NCBI GenBank assembly: GCA_030762935.1
Contig: CM060893.1
Location: 14,204,897-14,268,896, forward strand
DNA from: Hymenopus coronatus
Taxonomy: Eukaryota > Arthropoda > Insecta > Mantodea > Hymenopodidae
DNA: 64,000 bases
Direction: 5' to 3'
Shown: one piece after another, positions 50,266-60,400 of the stretch
Numbering within the stretch: position 1 is the first letter of the stretch
Layout of the letters: each line of letters opens with the position of its first letter
Made by a program: the position numbers and the translations under genes
Notes under the pieces: model-generated
The model's database searches: none
Seen by the model: the letters and a program-made list of their open reading frames with translations, nothing else
Told to the model about the DNA's origin: nothing

Positions 50266-51373
50266 AGCCACAGACTATATAAAGAACATTGGAAACAACA
50301 CTTGACAGGTTCATATCAAAAACTGATTTTAATACATTAATTTAACTACCCAAAAAACACTATCAGCACATGCTACATTAGTAAATATTATTTTGCAAAA
50401 TACCCACTGAAAATGTTGTGAATACCACCATAGTCTTTGTCCATATAATAGAAGTACCTGGAATTCAATGCCATGTACACATTTCCTAAGCACAGAATAC
50501 TTATTTCAGTTGGGCATAAGACAGGAGTACAGGATGTAACAGAAGACAGGAGAGACACCTGCACATGTTTCCAAGGCTTTAGCAACAGAATATAAATTAT
50601 GTCACAGTTTTAGAGAAGTCATACATATCATGATCCCTTCATAAGAATACAAATTAATATTTTCATTTAATACAATTTATTTTCCTTGAAGTGACAAAAG
50701 TTTTCGCACATGACTGAAAATAAACGTCTCTTTTTCATTAACACAAATATGTACACTTAACTGATGTGCGTGGCACTCATACTAGAATCTCAAACTTGTT
50801 CGCTGTGTGCTCACCTTGCAACTTTAGCATTCCGATAAAGTGCTGCAGCAACAGGTGTATGACAAAAGTGATCATAACGATGCCATCTTAATAAAATATA
50901 TACATCACACAAACATGGCACTAAAAGCTTCGCTGTTGGCTATGCCCCTTTCTATCAAATCTGCACTATTCTACTGGAAAATATCTGCTAAAATAAACAT
51001 TTAATAGATGGATAATAATAGTAACAATAATAAACAATTTCTGTACTCAAACGAGACATAAAGAGTGCTAGCTGAGGCACTCAACCTGTATATGCCGCAC
51101 ACTTATGCTTGTAAGCCAATTGGATGTAACGCAAGCTATGATTAAAAAGAAAACAATACCAAAACCAATATTACCAAATACTTTTACTAAGCTAGAAATT
51201 TGAGTTTGAAGAGAGAGAGAACATAATAAATGTCACTGGACGTTACACTTGTGCACCACATTCACAAAGTCTTACAAACAAGAGTTTATTGTTACCAATG
51301 TATCAAAAGTTAGATTTTCTGAGTGATGATGGATGAGTTTGTGAGGCCAGATGTGAAACAGCTTGCCCATTTG
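50266..51373 (-). other. Probable 3' UTR and downstream flank of the Rab8 gene
   Basis: Follows the Rab8 stop codon on the minus strand. Reverse-strand AATAAA candidates (TTTATT on plus) occur for example at about 51283 and 50676. No coding sequence or named repeat is visible, which fits untranslated sequence, but the transcript end is not determined. Confidence 0.4.
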
Positions 51374-51469
51374 TCAGAGTAGAGTGCAGCGTGATAGCCA
51401 GGTAGGGGGCTTTCTTTGTGGTTCGTAGGACTTGAGCTGGTGGCCACCTTTTGGAGGGTTGCTGGCTTC
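51374..51469 (-). CDS. Rab8: Rab8 terminal coding exon (hypervariable tail and prenylation motif)
   Basis: On the minus strand the acceptor CTTGTTTCAG precedes 51469. The frame reads [31 protein letters not shown] and TGA (51376-51374). It is joined at phase 0 to KMERKL of the exon at 59384-59244. The final CTLL is the geranylgeranylation box. The open frame also runs about 40 codons upstream of the acceptor by chance, but the Rab8 join and acceptor make 51469 the exon edge. Confidence 0.93.
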   Translation of the reverse strand, partial: EASNPPKGGHQLKSYEPQRKPPTWLSRCTLL

Positions 51470-54400
51470 CTGAAACAAGACATGCACCCCATTAATACTG
51501 ACATGACTTTCTCTAGCATATACCCAGGGTCTACTGGGATTTCTTCCCTTTATCTTCCCAGATATTTCATCTGCAACTGCAGCAGACATACTCAAAAGAG
51601 CGCTTTCTCACTCGTTGTCAGTTACAAAATCACATGCACACTCATTTAGCATGCATGTCTGCCACAATCACAAAGAAAAGTCTTACAGTCTGGATAATTT
51701 ATTTTGTTTAACTGATACCAGCCACATTAAGTCTATGCAATTTAATCAATTTCCATTATATATTATATTAGGTTGTCTCATAAGTTATGTTGGTTTTTTG
51801 ATTTTGGTGATTTGAGAATTTATTGGGTTTCTTTGGTTTGACAATGCTATTTACAGGATGCCGTGGTTAGTGTTGCATACATTGCAGGTATGTATCAGTC
51901 TTCAGTTATTAATAAACAATCACAAAATGGAGACAACAAAGTTTGAACTTAAGAGTTCTTCTAAAGCACTACTGGAAACAAGATTATAAAGCTTCTGCCA
52001 CAGCTTGAAGAATATGTGAAGTGGAAGGAGAAGGTGTCGTTAGTGAGCGTGTGGCACAACGATGGTTCCAACATTTCAACAATGGAGACAAAAACACTAA
52101 AGATTTACGTTCTGAAAGACCTAAAGTTTGGAATCCTGAGGATACAACGCAAGTTTTGCAAGAAAACCTGCAAAGAAGTACCCGAAGGCTTTCAGAAGAA
52201 CTTGGTGCATCAAAAGATATCATACATTGCCATATTAAGACACTTGGAAAATCATACAGAAGCTGTAGATGTGTACCTCATGAACTGACGCCTCAACAGG
52301 CTCAACGTAGAGTGGATATCTGTCGTCAGCTTATCCGTAATCCTATGGATGATAGATTTGTCAGGAGAATTGTCACTTGTGATGAAAAATGGGTATATTA
52401 CCAAAACCCTGATACCTCGAAACAGTGGCTTGATCACCGCCGATCTGCCAAAGTCATTGTTAAAAAAAATCAGTTTGGTCCCAAAGTAATGCTGTATGTC
52501 TGGAATTTTGAAGGTGTGATTCACTGGGAGTTTGTTCCAAACAGGCGAGCAATTGATGCGGATTTTTATTCTCAACAACTGGAACAAGTTCATGAAATTT
52601 TGAGACGAAGATACCCAGTATTAGTTAACTGAAATAGAGTTCTATTGCAACAGAAAAATGCAAGATCTCATACTGCATGAACCATGGAAAAAATTCAGGA
52701 ATTGGGAGGAATTGAACTGCTACCACACCCAGCATACAGCCTTGATCTCGCACCATCAGGTTATCATCTTTTTTGATCCATGGCCCATTTTCTACATGGA
52801 AGAAATTTTGACAACATTGAAGCAGTGCAGGTGGGTTTCGCCGAATTCTTCGCATCAGAAACCAGAGACTGGTACCATCGTGGGATAATAAACCTCGCAG
52901 AAAGATGGCTCAAGACCATAGAATCTAATGGTCTGTACTTTGAAGATTAGTCAATTGCTTGTCAGAACACATTTCAAATAACTTTTTCTTAAAAAACAAC
53001 ATTACTTATGAGACAGTATCTATAGTATTAATAAAAAGGTGATTCTTCTATCCACATTATTCACTATACACTTCTGCACAGAAGTAACCCCAATGAAGAA
53101 AAACAAGTGCTAGTTACAACATGCAAAAACAGCTTTCAAATGTTTATTCAGCTTTTATAATTAAAGGAAAAGTAGGAAACAAACTTCCAAATTGTCTGTT
53201 AGATGACTGTAAGAGTAGGTCTGAATTTGCTTTAAGAAATATTTAGAATAGTTTACTACACAATTATGTATTCTAATGAGCTCAACATTTCATGCAAGAT
53301 TTCTTGGTTACACAAAATTAAGCAAAAGCATCGGACTTCCAGGTTTTTCATGGAAAACTGAATATATGCATTTTATTTCTCATGTTAATACATAACATTA
53401 CATGGACTAATCTAGATCTACTGTTCCTGGAACTATCATATTTTTCTATTTATTGCTCAATATATGTGATCCCAGCTAGTTTATATAACTTAAATTAAAC
53501 CTATATTCATTATTCCTCAAAATATAATTTTTTTCTATTATTTATGCACACATTTCAGCACTATGATATTCCACCAGAAATTCCTGTTTAAGATCCATAA
53601 ACACCCCAAAACATTTTTATAAACAGCTTCTTGTATGCCTGTTTAACTCTACATAATTCAAAATCCAAAAGCAGGGTAAATGCCAAAAAAATGTTATTTT
53701 AGTTCAGTATCAATTAATAAAATTAAAAGGAAAAAGAATCCTCCCACTTTAACCAGCCTTCACACGCAGGCACAGTGTAAATGAATAACACTGTATGAGT
53801 TTTACCGACAGTAGATGGTTCCTAGTTGACCAATTTGAGATAAGAAATGACGTCAAGTTACAAATTATGCACATTCAAAGTAATTAGAGATTGGAATCAA
53901 TAAATCATAATCAGTAAGAAATATGTAAATAGTCTGTTTCTGAAACAAAACTAGAGCTTATTACCCACTCGGTAAAACCTGTATTTTATCTTTCTGAAGA
54001 AGCATTTCTAACTTTTAATGTTACTGAAATTGCTTTAATTGCAGACCTAATATGGGACTGCACACTACTGCAATGGATAATACGTTGTGGCAAACAGCTA
54101 AAGAAATATAGAGACATTTTTTGGTCGCACAGTTAGGTGCATTGACTGTGAACCTGAGTAAATCTGAGGAATCAAGTTATAATCTGTATATGGACAAACT
54201 TTTTACTTTCTCTAGCCCCATATGTACAATGTACACAGGGATAGAGAAGTATCGTATTCCACCCAAATATTCGATATCAAGATTTCACTGGAATGACATG
54301 TTTTAGGACCCCCTGTATCCATAAAAAGTATTTTCAGAAAAAGGTGTGTGTGTGTGTGTGTCCGTGTGTCTGTGAACACGATAACTCAAAAACGAATAGT

Positions 54401-57400
54401 AGCTAAAATACCAAACTTGGTATTTAAGTTTAGTATCTTTCAGGGATGAGACACGAAGATTTTGAGAAAAATCCCCCTACCCCCAACTACCCTTTACATG
54501 GAACTTTTTTCGAAAATATTGATTTTCTCAAAAATGGCTCTAACGATTTTGATTAAAATTTCATATATTAAAGATACTTACCTGACAAATAAAATGTATA
54601 TCTTGAATTTTCTGGGAATAGCCTCTGAAGAGTAGTTTATTCTGGATGAATTTTACTAAATTTTGAATAACTGCTAAACCGTATGAGATGGGCAAAAACT
54701 TACTACACCAAAAATATAGATTATGTTAAAACACACAATTTATGTTATATACATCTTTTTCGTGGAGTTCGCCGTTTTTGTGACATTCCTTATTTTTGGT
54801 TTCCGCTATGAAACTTATACATTTCTCATACAGGAATTTGTCAACTGCTGACCATACAAACAAAGGAACTTCAGTGACATAGCAACCAGCTTTTGATTAT
54901 CATTTTAACCTATGGTACTCCCTTATTTCACCTCTACTTACAAGGAAGCAAGTAATATGGCTATTTCTGCTAATGTTTTACTGATTAGCATGAAGTAAAT
55001 AGAAGTATAAGCTTTTTAAGAATAATTTGTTGCAGGGATATAGAGAAAGTCATGTGAATGGTACACATCAGATTTTTTCCTTTCTTTTCCATTTTGTGAA
55101 CAATATCATGTTTATGCCTTAAAATTGCAAACTACCACCATCAATTACAATGCACAGAGTACTGCTTACTGTTGCTCCCTCTTACATGTGATAGCTAAGA
55201 CTGGAGAGTTGTGTATTGACATTGCTCTGAGGTTGTCAGCTGGCAATAAACAATTCCACAAAGTACTGCAACTCCCTAAGAGAAGTGCAGAGTACCTATA
55301 TGGTAGCATTGTGAATGCCAAGTATCTTTGATACCCCTGGCAGACACTAACACCATATGTAACTGTTTCTTACTTAAGTGTTCATAATACAGTCTCCCAC
55401 ATCTCATTTCCTATTTGCCTTCCGTACATTACACCATGTTGTAAAAAGGGACTCAGGGAACATAGAGCAAAATTACACTTTTGCTGAGCTCAGTGTATAT
55501 GTACCTTGTGCTTGACAAAGCAGGGTGTCATTCTACAATAGCTGCAAGGATTTACAGCAAAATGCAACCCAATAGACAGCACTCCCATCTGATTACTTTT
55601 GAATCTGTAGATCAGCATTTGCGAGAATGTGGTTTTGTGTGCCGAATAAAGCAGATTGTGGTGCATGAGGTAGGCATCATACTCTGGAGTTTGAAGAAAA
55701 CATATTGTATAGACTGGAGCAACTCTATCTCTTCCATCTGCTAAAGGTGCAAGCCTTAATTCTGGAGGCAAGTAACTTACGCCTGCAGCTTTGTGGCAGC
55801 CACCAGAATTGTTTTCATTGGTGTTGTTTGGGATCAGGCCATATTTACCAATTCTTAATTACAAGAATAATCATGTATGGTCATATGAAAACCCCAATGT
55901 CACTGTTCAGAAGTCACCAACAGCTGTTTATGATAAAAGTATGGCCTAACATATTTCTGTCGATGTCATTGGGCCATACCTTCTTCCTCCTTGACTGCAT
56001 GGTAACAAAACTTTTCTGATGTACTGCCAGTTCTGTTGAAGAAATGTTGATTGATTCTGGACTCAACTCCCATTTCCAACACGACAGAGCTCCTGTATAT
56101 TATTCAATAAACAGAGGAGCATCTATATCAAGTCTTCCCAAATTCCTGGATTAGAAGAGGCAGTCCTACCATGACCTGGCCACCTGATCTGCCGGATCCC
56201 TACCCCATGGACTTTTTTTTTTCTGAGGTTATCTTCAGACTATGGTGTATTCATCACTGATTGATTCTGAAGAAATGTTGGTTACCTGCAGTCAATGATG
56301 AGATTTACAACACACTAGGAATGCTCAACAGGGTTCAGTAATCATTTCTGCGTCAATGTCACCTATATTAGAGGTTCCCATTTTGAGTAATTCCTTTGAA
56401 ACCTGTGCTTACTCCTAATTTGTTTGCTTACTTTTGTTCTGACTGTATCTACCTATTGTATTGCAATGTTAATACTAATGCAGCTTACTTTTGTAATACA
56501 CCAGTAACATTTAACTCGTTCAAATACTTATCAATAATTTACATTTTGTAAGTTGTTAGTTGAACTTGAACAAGTTAATTTAAGTACGTATTAAGTTTCC
56601 AGTATGTAGCTACTATTTAGGTCATGAAAATGTAAATGATAGTTTGATAGTTAAAGAATTTGAAATTAAGAAGCTTAAGCACTGGTTAAATGAAAAATGT
56701 TCCATTCACATGACTTTCTCTACATCTTGGCAACAAATTATTGTTAAAAAGGATAGAATATTTTTGAGTTGGTTTTTGACACTTAAGTATCATTTACGTA
56801 TAATTTTTCCAGACCAGTTTCGATGCCATGTGGGCATCATTGTTGATGGTTTCTAACTGTTGTATTGTTAAAAAGCTTATGCATCTATTTACTCCATGCT
56901 AATAGAGAAAAAAATTGCAGAAATAGTCTTACTACTTGCTTCCTGTAACTAGAAGCAAAATAAGGGAGTATCATAGGTTAAAGTGAGAGTCAAAAGCTGG
57001 TTATGTGACTGAAGTTCCTTTGTTTGTATGGACAGGAATTGACAAATTTCTGTATGAGAAAAGTATATTTTTCAAAGCTAAAACCAAAAACAAGGAATAT
57101 TTAAAAAATGAACAACTCCATGAAAAAAATTATATGACAAATTGTGTGTTTTAAGGTGCTCTACATTTTTTGTGTGGTAAGCTTTTGTCCATCTCTTATG
57201 GTTTAGCAGTTATGCAAAATTCCGTAAAATTTGTCCAGAATAAAGTAGTCTTCAGAGGCTATTCCCAGAAAATTCAAGATATACATTTTATTTGTCCGGT
57301 AAATGTCTTTAGAATAAAATATTTTAATCAAAATCGTTAGACCCATTTTTGAGGAAATCAAAATGTTTGAAAAAAGTTCCATGTAAAGAGTAGTTGGGGT

Positions 57401-60400
57401 TGGGGGGAGGGGATTTTCTTGAAAATCTTTGTATCGCATCCTTGGAAGTTGCCAAACCTAAATACCAAGTTTGGTTTTTAACAGACCTTTCGTTTTTGAG
57501 CTATTTATCCACAGAGAAGTTGCTGAGGACCTAAATATATCGATTGGCTTGTGCCATTCAATTTTTACCAATGATTTGGGCATGAGATAGGTCACTGCAA
57601 AATTCATACCAAAGTTGCTCAATTTCAACCAAAAACACCATCATATTAGCGTTGCTAAGGAGCTGTTGAACTCCTCCACGATGACCCAAATTTGCTCCAG
57701 AGGGTCATAGCTGGTGACGAATCATGGGTTTATGGTTATGACATAGAAACTAAAGCTCAATTATCCCAATGGACGCTGCCACACGAGCCATGACCGAAAA
57801 AAGCATGCCTAGTTTGGTCCAATGCGAAGGTTTTGCTACAGGGTAGAAACAGTCAATAAGGAATATTATCTGCAAGTTATGCGCAATTTACATGAAGCAA
57901 TCCGCCAGAAACATCCGGATTTGTGGAAGAACATAAATTGGCTTTTGCACCATGATAATGCCCCTGCTCACACATTGTTGCTTGTGCACAAATTTTTGGT
58001 CAAAAACAACAAACTTATGATGCTGCAGTCACCGCACTCCCCAGACCTGGTTCCCTGTGATTTTTTTTTTGTTCCCAAAACTGAAGAAGCCCATGAAAGG
58101 ACGACACTACGCTACGATTGAGGAGATAAAGACTGCATCAAAGGAGGAGCTGAACAAGATCATAAAAAAAATGATTTTTTAAAGTGCTTCGAGGATTGGA
58201 AAAAATGTTGGCACAAGTGTATAATATCTGGTGGGGATTACTTTGAAGGGGACAAAATAGATATTCATGAATAAATAAATACTTTTTGAAAAAACACAAA
58301 ACTCATGATACTTTTTGAACTCTAAATAGAAAATTGTATCCATCATCGTCTTGCAGTGCACTGTCATTGCCACAGTCAGCTCCTATCAGATACAATGTGA
58401 TATATTTCCATTCTTCCCTTTCCCACTCATGTAAAACTGTTTACAATGATGTGTTATACTTATATTAGATATATTGTCTAAATAGGAAATGATCATCATT
58501 TTTGAATCTCTACTGCTGTCACCTACAAATTATGCTTACATTCGCAAGTGATGTAAGTCACCATTAAGGTGTTCTCTGAAAGAAAAGACATATCAGTTGG
58601 TTGACCAGGTAAAAACACACGAATCAGCTGGAGGATTGAATGTCATACTGGCATGTTGTTACAGTAGCTCAATGGTTAGAGCAACCACACGGAGAGCGAG
58701 AGAACCATGTTCAAATCCTGGCTGTGGCATTACATTTTTCATCTGATTCTAATAATAACATTACCTTGTGTCCCTTAGTTTGATCAAAATACATGTTCAG
58801 AATGTGTGTTTAAAAAGATACATGCCAGATTCCAAAATTAAGTTTTTAAAAAAGAGGGTTGTCTTGCACTCAAATGTGTTACATTAATAATCTCTGTATT
58901 AATAACATTCAACAGAAACCACAATCCAACCCTTGCACTTCACATACTGAACCAAAATTCACAAGTTACCCGCAAATTACATATATACTACTTAAGTACA
59001 CATGGATAGGACTGGCACAACACTCCACAAAATCAGCATGCGATAAGAAAGAAAAATTACAATACGATATAACAAAGATAGTTTTACCTTCTGTAATGTG
59101 AAGATCGTTGCATTGCAAAGAAAGAGTAAAAAAGAGAGAAAAATAATTAGTAATTTTTCAGTTCTTAGGATTCATTTTCACAATCAATACATTATGTTCA
59201 CCATTTCAATTTATTGTTTCTTATATCAAAGCAATATACTTACTAATTTCCTTTCCATTTTTGTCTTGATATCTCTGGCTAAGGTAAAGAATGCCTCTTC
59301 CACATGGATTGAAGCTTTAGCACTTGTCTCCATGAATTTTATTCCATATTCTATTGCTAACTGCTCCCCACGTTCCTTTGTTACCTGCAGCATCCACATA
59401 TATTAAATTTGTGACAAGCAGAGACTAATTTCCGTTCATGTTGAGCATTTACACTTTAACTTCCAACTACTTATCAGTAGGGAATGGAAAAATTTGCAGT
59501 GGCAAATTTTGAGATGGTGACCTGAAAATGTATATTTAAGCTTATTAAATATTAATATAAAAATAATAGTTGCAACAAATCTTCACTTATCTTTTGGAAT
59601 CCTTACTTTGGACTAGTTTCGTAATGAATTCATTGCATTATCAACATTAATTTCCTTATGGTCTTAGTTTTGGTCTGGTCGTTGTTGATGTTTATTTACA
59701 TTGTTATGGTTACTGCTACTAGGTGGATTGTGTACTAATGCATTGCTAACTACTGGACAGAGCTGGGTAGAGTGGCAAGTAAGGGAAAGATTATGGAAAG
59801 GGCATTGAAATTTTGGCATAGGATATTGAAATTGGAAGAAAGGAATTTGTTAAAACAGTGTTTAGTATATCAAGAGAAAAGTTTAAAGAACAAGGGATGG
59901 GTAGACTGTCTTCGAAATAACCTGGAAAGTAGTGGGTTAGGGGAAATGTGGAGAAGAAGAGAAAATAATGTGAATAACTTCTGGAAGTTGGCAAGGAAAA
60001 GATTTGAGGATATAGAAATACAAAAAATATTTAGTGAAATAACTGAAAAGAGATCTTTAGTTTTCTATATACCAATGAAAGTCTCATGGGGAAGGGAAAA
60101 GTACATTGATGTGACAAATAAAGAGGAGCGAGAAGGTATTGCATGGCTGAAAGCAGGAGTATGGAGATTAAAAGGTCTAAGGAAAGGTATTCCACAAAAT
60201 CAATGTCCTATATGTGGCGGAAATGAAGATATAGAACACATTTTATTTAAATGTAAAGGAACTGAAATTTGGAGAAAAAAGTATATTAATAAGAAATGGT
60301 TTAAAATAGATAGAAATGTAGTAGTAGTTGAAATGTTTCAAAAAGATAGTAAGAAGATTGGACAATTCTTATGCAAAGTGAAAAATAAATGGATATGGAC

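Noticed and set aside
51470..51595. Upstream extension of the last Rab8 exon (start at Met)
   Set aside because: A splice acceptor CTTGTTTCAG and in-phase join to the previous Rab8 exon place the exon start at 51469; upstream residues do not belong to Rab proteins.
52021..52632. Functional transposase gene
   Set aside because: Second and third catalytic acids are replaced and both ends of the protein are in other frames.
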